Assembly (NCBI RefSeq): GCF_050003625.1
Contig: NC_134399.1
Span: 36,906,671 to 36,970,670, forward strand
DNA from: Haematobia irritans
Lineage: Eukaryota; Arthropoda; Insecta; Diptera; Muscidae
Reading direction: 5' to 3'
DNA length: 64,000 nucleotides
The notes under the pieces: generated by a model
Seen by the model: the letters and a program-made list of their open reading frames with translations, nothing else
Databases searched by the model: none
Told to the model about the DNA's origin: nothing
Translations under genes and position numbers: made by a program
In this document: piece by piece, positions 19,799 to 32,470 of the stretch
Numbering within the stretch: position 1 is the first letter of the stretch
Layout of the letters: each line of letters opens with the position of its first letter

Positions 19799-21060
19799 TT
19801 TATACCCTAAACCACATAGTGGTCAGGGTATAATAAGTTTGATCGGCCAAAAAATGTGCCTACCAGAAATATTGATTTTAGACCCCATAAAATATATACC
19901 GATCGACTCAGAATCACCTCCTGAGTCGATCTAGCGCTTGGTGTCCGTCCGCACGTCCGTCCGTCCGTCTGTCCATGTATTTGTTGTTCACAGGATTCCG
20001 GTCGCAATTATTAACCGATTTTGATGAAATTTGGTACAGGGAGTTTTTTGGGTAGAAGGACGAACGCTATTGAAATTGGAAGAAATCGGATCAAATTTAG
20101 ATATAGCTCCCATATATATGTATCGCCCGATTTCGACAAATGGGGTCACGTTGCGCGCTTTTTCAAACGGATCGTCACCAAATTTGGCAAAAGGTAATCT
20201 TTTGCATCGCCCTTCAAGTCTGCAAAATTTTAGCCAAATCGGTTCAGATTTAGATATAGCTCTCATATATATGTATAGCCCGATTTTCCCAAATTTGGCC
20301 ACAAAACCTTTATTTATCAACCGATCTTACTCAAAGTTGGCTAAATATAATTTTCTATAGCACTAACTATATGTGCAAAAAATCATCGAAATCGGTTCAG
20401 ATTTAGCTATAGCTCCCATATATATGTACCGCCCGATTTTTCTAAATTTGGCCATAAAACCCTTATTTATCAACCGATCTTGCCCAAATTTGGCTAAATG
20501 TAGTCTTCTATAGCACTATCTATATGTGCAAAAAATCGTCGAAATCGGGTCAGATTTAGATATAGCTCCCATATATATGTATAGCCCGATTTTCCCAAAT
20601 TTGGCCATAGAACTCTTATTTATTAACCGATCTTACTAAAAGTTGGCTAGATCCAATCCTCTATAGTACTAACTATATGTGCAAAATTTCATCGAAATCG
20701 GTTCAAATTTAGATATAGCTTCCATATATGTATCGCCCGATTTTGAAAAATTCGCCCTTATAACCTTATGATTGACCATACAGGCCTCATTTCGTAACTG
20801 ATCTTACTCAAATCTTGCACAAGGTAACCTTTTGTGGTATTAATCAAACCCGCAAAATATTATGCAAATTGGTTCAGATTTGGATATAGCTTCCATATAT
20901 ATGGATCGCTCGATTTTCCCAAATTTGGCCATAGTACTCTTATTTATTAACCAATGTTACTCAAATTTCAAATTTTGATGTACTAGCCCTTCGTACTTAT
21001 ACGTACTTGTAGCTCTTACATAAGAATATTGCTCGATTTTTACAAATTTGTATTTATTAC
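19799..21060 (-). mobile_element. M3 mini-me-like element
   Basis: The 3' hairpin (minus strand) is TACCCTGACCAC..GTGGTTTAGGGTATA at the left. A CGTCCGTCCGTC run lies at 19945-19970. There are about seven units of roughly 150 bp with CGATTTTCCCAAATTTGGCC and TATAGCTCCCATATATATG. The 5' end at the right fades without the usual ACAAGTA start. Non-coding. Confidence 0.75.
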
Positions 21061-21126
21061 CCACATTAACTGAGCGATTTTCTCTTTTATAATATTGGGC
21101 TCAATATTAGTGGCATACTAACTCCG

Positions 21127-21548
21127 TAGGTGCAATATCAACACAGCCAGTGTTGCTAGAATTAGGGGAAATTCCCTATATGTAGGGCTTTTCTAATATT
21201 TCGCGTCTTGTAGGGACGTAGGGCCACAATGTAGGACATTTTCATTCAACACAATTTGTAATAATTTTTACATTTTGGTGGCTCTAGAGGTGGAAATTAG
21301 AAGCCGGCAAGGCTTGATCTTTAACAATGTGTGGTAAACTTTATTCCTGTAGAGATTTTTGTCAACATTTTATTTCTATAGAACATTTTGTCAAAATTGT
21401 ATTTCTATACAAATTTTTTTTTTCAAAATATTATTTCTATAAAAAAATTTCTCAAAATGTTATTTCTGTGGAATTTTTTCCCAAAATTTTATTTCTATAG
21501 AATTTATTGTCAAAATTTTATTTCTATAGAAAATTTTCTCATAAAATA
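21127..21548 (+). repeat. Interspersed repeat with satellite (second copy of 6562-7035)
   Basis: GGTGCAATATCAAC, CAGTGTTGCTAGAATTAGGG and AAGCCGGCAAGGCTTGATC match the first copy. The satellite part (21350-21540) is interrupted at a TA by the element at 21549 and resumes at 22531. A possible right end with GGCAACATTG lies near 22815-22823. Confidence 0.6.
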
Positions 21549-22528
21549 CACGGATGAAAAAGACTGTTTTTCATATGTTTGGCTATAAACATTATATGTT
21601 TGGAACACAAATTTTTAAACACAATATTTTTGAGTGCAAGCATATAATGTTCATAAACTAGCATAACATGTTTGGGACATATATGTTAATATGTTAGAAC
21701 ATATTATGTTTGGGACATAAAATGTTTGTAAATATAATATGCTTGGATGCAAACATATATTAATTTAGAAATAGCCTATAAACATATATGTGTTTAGTAG
21801 CTTGGAGCGCTATTTAACAGGGAGCGATATTGAATTAAGTTGGTGGTTGTTGCTTGTTATTACAAAATTAATATTTTATTTTTCCTTGGGCAATTGATCA
21901 GCTACTTCTTTGATCCTTACAAACTGTGTGGTCCGCTGTTCGAATCCCCGTCCGGCAAAAGGTAAAATTAAAATAAAAAAAATCATACAATTGAATAATT
22001 TCTTCTACAATGTTTGTATTACAGAAAAAGGTGCTAAGAACTAAAAAATCTCGTGGAAGTGAGAAAGATGTGGGGGAATATACAATTGGGCAGAAACAAA
22101 ATTTTGAGCATTCAGGTCGAAGACCTATGTTGTCAGCACCTATATTACCTGTTTATTTTCATAATTCATTATGATTGTAAATATATAAATAAATAAATAA
22201 ATAAAATTTTGAGCACAATATTGTTTGGGAGAATTTTTTTAAGCATATAATATTTTTGGGTGCAAAATGCTTCCAAACATATTATATGTTCACATAATAA
22301 CATATTGTTTTTTGGAAGACAACATTATTGAATTTGGATGCAAAAATACAAAATGTTTGGAACTTAGACTACCCAAACATATATTGTTTAGACCAATATG
22401 CTTTCAAACATATTATATATTGGAAGAGATCAAACATATAAATGTTTGGGCAATACCCAAAAATGTATATGCTTGAAGCAAAATATGTTTGGGAGTATAT
22501 GTTACAGAAGCGATTTTTTGTGAGCGTG
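21549..22528. mobile_element. MITE-B copy 1 (980 bp, TA flanks) with tRNA-like segment
   Basis: It lies between TA at 21547-21548 and TA at 22529-22530, inside satellite. The ends read CACGGATGAAAAAG and CGATTTTTTGTGAGCGTG. Many short motifs of the type AAACATATATGTT occur in both orientations. A GTTCGAATCCCCGTCCGG stretch near 21938-21956 is a B-box-like tRNA remnant. A second copy, without the tRNA-like part, is at 57838-58636. No transposase frame. Confidence 0.7.
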
Positions 22529-22530
22529 TA

Positions 22531-22958
22531 GAAACTTTTTCCAAAATTTTATTTTTATAGAAATTTAACAAGAAAGATTACTAATTTGGGTAGAATTCTA
22601 CCAACTGTGGCAACCGTGGTGGTAATACAAATTTATATTCTAAGTTATATACGTTGCATATTCATGTTTTGAGATAATAAAATACTTAGAACCATTTTTG
22701 TTTGGTAAATTTTTTTAAATTTAACGAAAAATATAGTAGGGAAAATTGTTTTGGAATGTATGGGAAAGTAGGGAACTTTTTTTGTCCTTGTAGGGTAAAC
22801 CGAACATTTTCCGTGGCAACATTGACTATGAGCTATAGTCAGATTGACACAAAGCACCCATAGACATATACCCCTTAATTTTCTTAAATATGCAACTGCG
22901 GTTTATCTCCCAGACCTATATCAATGTTACCCCACAAATGCTTACGATTACTAATTCT
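22531..22958. other. Satellite remnant and unassigned sequence
   Basis: A short satellite piece, then TTTGGTAGAATTCTACCAAC-like sequence and AT-rich sequence with no recognised gene. Confidence 0.35.
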
Positions 22959-22959
22959 G

Positions 22960-23030
22960 TAATGGTGGTTTAGGGTATGATATAGTCGGCCCCGCCCGAC
23001 TTTCTACTTTCTATTTCTATTTACTTGTAT
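22960..23030 (-). mobile_element. M1 5'-end fragment
   Basis: GGGTATGATATAGTCGGCC and CCCGCCCGACTTTC are the inverted M1 5' end. This stretch also serves as the uninterrupted paralogue of the target hit by the element at 7048. Confidence 0.7.
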
Positions 23031-23109
23031 TCTGTTATTTTATATTTCTGTAGAAATATATTTTTTCCATTTAAACAAAAATTTGAAAATTCTAGTTTTT
23101 TTTTGAGTT

Positions 23110-24080
23110 TGTCTTTATGAAATTGCGTGTGGCCTCAAAAGCCAGAGTTTTGCCGTCATTTGCTTCAAATTTTGCACGAGAGGTACGTTTAAGGTATCGT
23201 TATGTGTGCCAAATTTGGTTAAAATTGGGTAAGATTTAGATATAGCTCCCATATATATCTTTCCTCCGATGTGGACTGATATGGCCTCAAAAGCCATGAC
23301 TTGCTTCAAATTTTGCACAAGGAGTACGTTTAACAGAATCGGTAAGTGTGCCAAATTTGGTTGAATTTGGTTCAGATTTAGATATTGCTCCTACATAATA
23401 TCTCTCGCCCGATTTACACTCATTTACGTGAAATTTTGCAGAGATAGCAGAATTATTATTCTAACTATGCATGTCAAATTTAGTCAAAATCGGTTCAGAT
23501 TATATATAGCTCCCATATATATGTTACGTACACCAGAGTTGGGGAATTATGGTAGACTATTTCATATTTTAGACCCATTTTCAATAGGATTTTCCTCCAA
23601 TTGACTAGATGGTTTCCACAGAGAATATATTTAATATGATATTTAAGTGCGTCAAGTTTGATCTAATTTGGTTCAGATTTAGATAAAGCCTCCATATATT
23701 CGTTCTTCCGGTTTATACAAATATGGCCAAAATTCCAACACTTTACACAAAATTCTGTGATGATTTCCCCATATCTTATGTTAGTCATATCCTACACACT
23801 GTAATTCCAAACTTTCCTAAACTAAATAAGGTCGCCAAATTATATATCACAACCCACACTTGGCCACATATCTTGGCGAGATTTAACCAATATCCTTGTA
23901 AAATCGTCACTGCTGAATAGCAAAAATAGTAAATATTACTCAAATTGTCCTATATCTCGAATACATAAGTATGGCAAAAAATTTGGCTTCCTTAATTTTG
24001 GGCCACTATATTTAAACAATAATGAAGACAAACTTCTTTCAAATAACAAAAAAAAAAGAATTAGTACAGTGAAAATATTA
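23110..24080 (-). mobile_element. M1 body units
   Basis: Several degenerate units carry TAGATATAGCTCCCATATATAT and GCCAAATTTGGTT. Near 23902 TGTAAAATCGTCACTGCTGAA corresponds to the 5' part of M1. The 3' hairpin is missing on the left. Confidence 0.65.
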
Positions 24081-24087
24081 ACTTTTC

Positions 24088-24440
24088 CATGAACCACACT
24101 GTGGAACATGGTATTATAAGTTGGTGCATATGTTATGTTAGCAACACCCAGAAATAGATGAGATAGACATATTCTGTCTTTGGCAATAATGCTCATGACC
24201 GACCCTCTGTGTCGATCTAGCCAGGTCCGTCTGTCTGTGAACACATTTTTATAATCAAAACCTTGGTCCCACTTTTAGTCCAAGAGACTTCAAATTTGGC
24301 ATTAGCATATATTTTGGGTGAAAATAGAATATTGATTTTGGAAGATATCGGTTCGGATTTAGATATAGCTCCCATATATGACAGATGCCAGAGTTTTATC
24401 CTGATTTATGTGAAAATTTTCTCTTCTGGTCGCATTAAAA
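24088..24440 (-). mobile_element. M1 3'-end fragment
   Basis: The terminal hairpin CCATGAACCACACTGTGG..CATGGT, GTCGATCTAGCCAGGTCCGT and one body unit are present. The element breaks off into unassigned sequence on the right. Confidence 0.65.
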
Positions 24441-24479
24441 ATTTATAAACAGATTTATTTAAAAAATTAAAAAAAGAAT

Positions 24480-24562
24480 AGCCTATTTGTCTGAACAAAT
24501 TTTGAAAATATATATGTATGCTTGAAGCAGAATATGTTTGGGAGCATATGTTATAGAGGCGA
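24480..24562. mobile_element. MITE-B 3'-end fragment
   Basis: GCTTGAAGCAGAATATGTTTG followed by GGGAGCATATGTTATAGAGG matches the right part of MITE-B at 22470-22515. Confidence 0.6.
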
Positions 24563-25190
24563 AAACTAGCAAACCTGGAAACTTTAACTCAGGCAGGTTG
24601 CATATGTTTCTCGAAAAATCTGCATCATAATCCTAATATAAGAATATACTAATTTTATTTCGAATCCTAATCTGAAAAACAAGAAAGTGACAAGTCCACT
24701 CCTTCACATAATTCTCATCTAATTCCTCTAGTCAGTCCTTTAGTTTGGATGTTTTCATCCGTAAAAAAAAACATGGGCATATATTTTGTATAATTTTATC
24801 ATTATAACTATAGCATACATTCTTCGATATTAATAAAATAATTACATAAAATGTTACATGATCGCAAATTTAAATTAATATACGTCAAAGGCGAACATGT
24901 ATTTAATAACAAAATTATATGTTTCCATTACAGATCTCAATGCGAATGATGTTCAAGGAACACATTTGAGTGATACAAAATTCATTACAAAAATCCCAAC
25001 AGACACTTATTCCCCTCCCCCTCCCTCAATCGGAGAAGAATTAACATCTTCGCAGATGTTGGAACTACACAGGATCGTAGTGAAGGTCTTTTGTTAATGA
25101 CAAGGCGGCCTCTATAATGATCAAGATGGAAGATACGAGGTTTGCCTTTTATATTTGTCGAAGCACTTTTGCCCCCCTGAATGAGGTATC
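24563..25190. other. Unassigned sequence
   Basis: No transposon feature. A 66-codon plus frame at 24897-25097 has a proline run but no recognisable family and I do not call it a gene. Confidence 0.35.
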
Positions 25191-27865
25191 TCAAAATTTT
25201 ATTTCTATACAAACTACAATTGCATCAAAAATTATTTATATACAAAATTTTATTTCTATACAAAATTTTATTTTTATATTTTTTTATAGAAAATTTTTCA
25301 CAATTTTATTTCTAAAGAACATTCTTCAAAATTATATTTCTATAGAAAATTTTCTCAAAATTTTATTTCTATAGAAAATTTTCTCAAAATTTTATTTCTT
25401 TAGAAAATTTTCCCAAGATTTCATTTCTATACAAAATTTTGTCAAAATTTTATTTCTATAGAAAATTTTGTTAAAATTTAACTTCTATAGAAAATTTTGT
25501 CAAAATTTTACTTTCATAGAAAATTTTCTCAAAATTTTATGTCTATAGAAAATTTTCTCAAAATTTCTATAGAAAATTTTGTCACAATTTTATTTATATA
25601 GAAAATTTTATTTCTATACAAAATTTTGTCAATTTTTTTTTTTTGTCAAAATTTTATTTTATTTTTATTTCTACAGAAATAAAATTTTCTCAAAATTTTA
25701 TTTCTATAGAACATTTTCTCAAATTTTTATTTCTATATAAAATTTTCTCAAAATTTTATTTCTATAGAAAATTTTCTCAAAATTTTATTTCTATAGAAAA
25801 TTTAGTCAAAAATTTTATTTCTTTAAAAAATTTTCTCAAATTTTTATTTCTATAAAAAATTTTGTCAAAATATAATTTTTATAGAAAATTTGTTGAAAAT
25901 TTTCTCAAAATGTTATTGCAATAGAAATTTTTTTCAAAATTTTCTTTCTATAGAAAATTTTCTCAAAATTATATTTCTATACAAAATTTTTTTAAAATTT
26001 TATTTCTATAGAAAATTTTGTCAAAATTTTATTTTATAGAAAATTTTTCAAAATTTTATTTCTATAGAAAATTTTTCAAAATTATATTTCTATAGAAAAT
26101 TTTGTAGAAATATTATTTCTGTAGAAAATTTTGTCAAAATTTTATTTCTTTAGAAAATTTTTCCAAGATTTTATTCCTATGGAAAATTTTCCCAAGATTT
26201 TATTTCTATAGAAAATTTTGTTAAAATTTAACTTCTATAGAAAATTTTGTCAAAATTTTACTTTCATAGAAACTTTTCTCAAAATTTTATGTCTATAGAA
26301 AATTTTCTCAAAATTTCTATAGAAAATTTTGTCACAATTTTATTTCTATACAAAATTTGTCAAAATTTTATTTATATAGAAAATTTTGTAAAAATTTTAT
26401 TTCTATACAAAACTTTTTGTCCAAATATTATTTCTATAGAAAATTATCTCAAAATTTTATTTCTATAGAAATTTTTTTCAAAATTGTATTTCTATAAAAA
26501 ATTTTATAGAAAATTTTGTCAAAATTTTATTTCTATAGAAAATTTTGTCAACATTTTATTTCTATAGAAAACTTTTTCAAAGTTTTGTTTCTATAGAAAC
26601 ATTTTTAGTCTATAAACAATTTTCTCAAAATAATATTTCTATAGACAATTTTGTCAAAATTTAATTTCTATAGAAAATTTTGTCAAAATTTAATTTCTAT
26701 AGAAAATTTTATCAAAATTTAATTTCTATAGCAAAGGTTGTCAAAATTTTATTTCTATAGAAAACTTTGTCAAAATTTTATTTCCATAGAAAATTTTGTA
26801 AAAATTTTATTTCTATCGAAATTTTTCTGAAAATTTGATTTTATAGGTAATTGTGTCAAAATTTTATTTCTATAGAAAATTTTCTAAAAATTTTATTTCT
26901 ATAGAAAATTTTATCAAAATTTTATTTCTATAGAAAATTTTATTTTATAGGTAATTTTCCTAAAATTTAATTTCTATAGAACATTCCCTACGGGAAATTG
27001 GTGCAAATTGCCACTGACGGACCTATCACAGAACTGGTACCGATGATCTAGTTTGTCGCTGTTAACTAGTGATAATTTAATGATTTCCATACTCGCTAAA
27101 TATAAAAATCTTATTGGATCTACACATTTAGAGAAGTAGAATTACCAGAATAAATTATTGTTCAACATTTTTCAAAAGTTTTTCATTTCTGGTGTGATTC
27201 GGATAACCAAACTGAAACAGATTTCTAAGAGTTTGTCCGAGACTGGTTCATGAGAACCTGTCTATGGAGTGCTACTACTAAAATGCCCCAGGACGTGTCC
27301 TTAGGAATGAGTCCAAGGCGTGTCCTAAAGTGTAAATTTAACCCGTCAATGACAAACACATGTTAAAGTGACCGGTCCCTTCCATACGTCTTGACCAGAA
27401 CTAGGACTGGTCCATGCACACCAGGGACTAGTCCTGTACCAGTCCCGTGTTTGATCCATTTCCCGTAGGGTTGTGTCAAAATTTTATTTTATGTGTAATT
27501 TTCTCAAAAAAAAATTTTTTCTATAGAAAATTTTATTAAAATTTTATTTCTATAGAAAATTTTGTCAAAATTGTATTTCTATAAACAATTTTGTCCAAAT
27601 TTTATTTATATAAAAAAATTTGCCCAAATTTTATTTCTATGGGAAATTTTTGCCAAAATTTTATTTCTATAAAAAATGTTGTCAAAATTTTATTTCTATA
27701 AAAAATTTTGCCAAAATTGTATTTCTATAAAAAATTTTGTCCAAATTTTATTTTTATGGAAAATTTTGTCCAAATTTTATTTTTATGGAAAATTTTTGAC
27801 AAAATTTTATTTCTTTAGAAAATTTTCTCAAAATTTTATTTCTATAGAAAATTTTGTCAAAATGT
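25191..27865 (+). repeat. 29-bp palindromic AT satellite array
   Basis: About 75 units of the form GTCAAAATTTTATTTCTATAGAAAATTTT. Each has a palindromic core AAAATTTTCTATAGAAAATT (with or without ATTTC between) and a GTCA or CTCA spacer. Unit length varies by indels. It is interrupted once, at 26986-27470. Related arrays occur inside M2 elements and at 53471-54935 in the opposite orientation. Confidence 0.93.
26986..27470. mobile_element. MITE-C inserted in satellite (485 bp)
   Basis: The perfect 13-bp inverted ends are CCCTACGGGAAAT and ATTTCCCGTAGGG. TT is present on both sides and may be the target duplication. Inside near the right end are repeated motifs (GGACTGGTCC, GGGACTAGTCC). The superfamily is unknown to me; CCC ends recall piggyBac but the flanks are not TTAA. 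Non-coding. Confidence 0.8.
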
Positions 27866-27985
27866 TCATCGGTGGATTATCCCCTCTCAGTAATGCTGGT
27901 GACATTACACCACAGTGTTTCCCTGAACATTGCTTGTCTCGACTCTATCTAAACGGCGAACTTTCTTTAAATCCTTAACACGTTT
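27866..27985 (+). mobile_element. SINE fragment
   Basis: TCGGTGGATTATCCCCTCTC and AGTAATGCTGGTGACATTAC match the central part of the tRNA-derived SINE. It joins the satellite directly. Confidence 0.65.
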
Positions 27986-29451
<1,466 letters not shown>

Positions 29452-29493
29452 CCCGATATGGACTTATATGGCCCCAGAAGCCAGAGTTTTACC

Positions 29494-29838
29494 CTAGGTT
29501 AGGTTAGGTGGCAGCCCGAAGTATCAGGCTCACTTAGACTGTTCAGTCCATTGTGATACCACATTGGTGAACTTCTCTCTTATCACTGAGTGCTGCCCGA
29601 TTCGGTGTTAAGCTCAATGACAAGGGACCTCCTTTTTATAGCCGAGTCCGAACGGCGTTCCACATTGCAGTGAATCCACTTAGAGAAGCTTTGAAACCCT
29701 CAGAAATGTCACCAGCATTACTGAGGTGGGATAATCCACCGCTGAAAAACTTTTTAGTGTTCGGTGGAAGCAGGAATCGAACCCAAGACCTGGTGTATGC
29801 AAGACGGGCATGCTAACCATTGCACCACGGTGGCTCCC
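29494..29838 (-). mobile_element. tRNA-derived SINE, copy 2, with 7-bp target duplication
   Basis: It is flanked by TTTTACC on both sides (29487-29493 and 29839-29845). On the minus strand it has the A-box region GTGGTGCAATGGTTAGCATG, the B box GGGTTCGATTCCTGC, and a 3' tail of CCTAA repeats. This is the best-defined SINE boundary in the window: 345 bp. Confidence 0.9.
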
Positions 29839-30474
29839 TTTTACCATAATTTGCTTAAAATTTTGCACAAGAAGAACAATTAGTACTATAGTCAAGTGTG
29901 CCAAATTTTATTGAAATCGGTTAAGATTTAGATATAGCTCCCACATATATCGTTCGCCCGATATGGACTAATACGGTCCCAGAAGCCAGAGTTTTACCCC
30001 AATTTGGGTGAAATTTTGTACTAGCAGTACAATTAGTAGTGTAGTCAAGTGTGCCAAATTTTATTGAAATCGGTTCAGATTTAGATATAGCTCCCATATA
30101 TCGTTCGCCCGATTTACACTCATATGACCACAGTGGCCAATCTTTAACTCCAATTTAATAGAAATTTTGCACAGGGAGTAGAATTAGCATTATAGCTATG
30201 CGTGCCAAATTTGGTTGAAATCGGTTCAGATTTGGATATATCTCCCATATATAGCTTTCGCCCGATTTACACTCATATGACCACAGAGGCCAATTTTTTG
30301 CTCCGATTTAGTTGAAATTTTGCACAGGGAGTAGAATTAGCATTGTTGCTATACGTGCCAAATTTGGTTGAAATCGGTTCAGATTTAGATATAGCTCCCA
30401 TATATATCTTTTTCTGATTTCGACAAAAATGGTCAAAACACCAACATTTTCCTTGTAAAATCGCCACTGCTTAG

Positions 30475-31358
30475 CAGGGCTGCCAATAAAATTTCAAGAG
30501 AAATCGTCACTTTTTTTCGATAAAAATCGTCAAAAAATCGGCAATATAAATAATATAAAAATTGAACATATTTTTTTGGAAAAAAAAAAAAAACAAAATA
30601 AAAGTATTTATTTCACATACAAAACAGAAAATTAATGTACACAACTATGCATTTCAATTAAATAAAATATAAAGAAATCAGTTTTGTATGCAAATAACAT
30701 AAAAATAATTTTCTAGTTAAACAAAAATATTTAGTAATTTTTGTATAAAAAATCTATTTTTCTAAAATATTGTTATTAATTGAGTAACATTTTTATTCAA
30801 AAATTAAATATTTTGAAACTCAAGAAAAAGTTCCGTGTTTTCAAAAATAGGTGATTTTTTATGGTGTTTCCGATAGATATGTCTATATGTGGTTATTTGT
30901 TTATACTGTACTTGAATTTTATCATAATTAGTAAAAGTTTCTTTTGCACATTCTGAGTAAATCAATTTTGGTATTAAAACAACTTGAGTTATTTCGTTTT
31001 AGGTTATTTTTGGAACTGGATATTCCTTCCAATTAATTATTCTCCAGCTATCATCTAATTTTAGTTTTTTGCTTAAAATTTTCTACGTTTGCTTTGGAGT
31101 GTGGAAGAATCATGATTATTTGTACGAATTTTGACAAAACTCGAAAAGCCAAAGTACTCCATGTTTTGTTTCCGAATTTTCCCCCAAGATTTTCAAATTC
31201 ATTTTAATATTTTAAAAAATTTATTCAAAATGTAAAAACTTTAACTCCCTAAACTATGTTTCTAATGAACGAAGTTAATATCGTTAAAATCGGAATTGTC
31301 CATTTTGTGAGTAAAAAATCGTCACAATGCCGATAAATCGGCAAAATTGGCAGCCCTG
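30475..31358. mobile_element. Small hAT-like element (884 bp) with 8-bp duplication
   Basis: The ends are CAGGGCTGCCAAT and ATTGGCAGCCCTG, perfect over 13 bp. CTGCTTAG is duplicated at 30467-30474 and 31359-31366. The intact target CGCCACTGCTTAGTCG exists at about 33286. Subterminal ATCGTCA/TCGGC motifs are present near both ends. No transposase frame, so a non-autonomous hAT. Confidence 0.92.
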
Positions 31359-31411
31359 CTGCTTAGTCGTTAAGTTGTACAAATGACTCTAATTTTCCTA
31401 AACTTCTAATA

Positions 31412-31943
31412 CACAGAAAAAAATATCACCAAAATATTTCCAATTAAAAAGTTAATTGAAGTTGAAAATTTTTTCAATTAATAAATTAATTGATACAATT
31501 AACTTTTTAATCATGATAGAAACATTACGTTAATTAAGTCAATGATTGAAAATTTTAAAATTTGTAATTAAAAAATTAATTGATACAATTAACTTTTTAA
31601 TCTAATTTCGAAGACTAATTAAAAATGTATTTCAAACAATCATTTGTTAATCCAAATAAAAACTCTAAGCCAATTCAGAAAGTAATTAAAAATAGTTACC
31701 TTTTTTACTTAATAAATTAATTGAGTTTTGCAATCAACATCAATTAAATTTTTGATTGAATCAATTAAAAAATTAATTGAAATTTGCTGAAAAAATCAAT
31801 TAATTTGTTAATCAAGAATTTTTTCTATGCCCAATTAAAACTGTGATTGATACTATCATTTTCGTGATTGAAGACATTTCAATTAAAAAATTAATTGGAT
31901 CAATTAATTTGGTGATTGAATCAGAAAAAAATTTTTTTGTGTG
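31412..31943. mobile_element. TA-flanked MITE rich in AATTAATTG (532 bp)
   Basis: It lies between TA at 31410-31411 and 31944-31945, with ends CACAGAAAAAAAT and ATTTTTTTGTGTG. The target CTTCTAATACATATATATCG is uninterrupted at 33339-33358. The interior repeats CAATTAA..TTAATTGA motifs in both orientations. Related sequence is at 37690-37935 and 56780-56822. Confidence 0.88.
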
Positions 31944-32026
31944 TACATATATATCGAGCGATAAATCATAAATAAACTTTTGCAAAGTTTCCTTAAAATT
32001 GCTTCAGACTTAAATATTTCCCATAT

Positions 32027-32470
32027 TTATACCCTTCACCACTACTGTGGTACAGGGTATAATAAGTTTGTGCATTTGTATGTAACGCCAAGAAGGAAAA
32101 GTCTGAGACCCATCGTTAAGAATACCGATCGTCTTAGAATTAAATTCTGAGTCGATTTAGCGATGTCCGTCTGTCTGTCTGTCCGTCCGTCGGTCTGTTC
32201 ATGGATTTTTGTGCGCAAAGTACAGGTCACAGTTTAAGTGCGATCGTCCTCAAATTTGGCACAGGATCGTTTTGGGGAACAAAGACGATCGCTATTGATT
32301 TTGGAAAAAATCGGTTCTCCATTAAAAGTATTGGTATCTGGAAATACAAACCTTTATATAGATCCCAGCAAATTTGAAGTAGTTGAGATGGTAACACAAA
32401 TGTTTGTGTACATAGTGGTGAAGGGTATAATATAGTCGTCCCCGCCCGACTTTAGACTTTACTTACTTGT
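32027..32470 (-). mobile_element. M1 internally deleted copy (about 440 bp)
   Basis: The 3' hairpin ATACCCTTCACCACTACTGTGG is on the left, a GTCCGTCCGTC run at 32181-32192, and the 5' end CCCGCCCGAC..TTACTTGT on the right. It is inserted in the outer M1 next to the following copy. Confidence 0.75.

Noticed and set aside
24897..25097. 66-codon frame with a proline run as an exon
   Set aside because: No homology recognised and no clear splice sites; it ends shortly before the satellite.
25191..26985. CRISPR-like array
   Set aside because: The 29-bp periodicity looks superficially like one, but there are no unique spacers, the unit itself is the repeat, and the context is a fly genome full of eukaryotic transposons.
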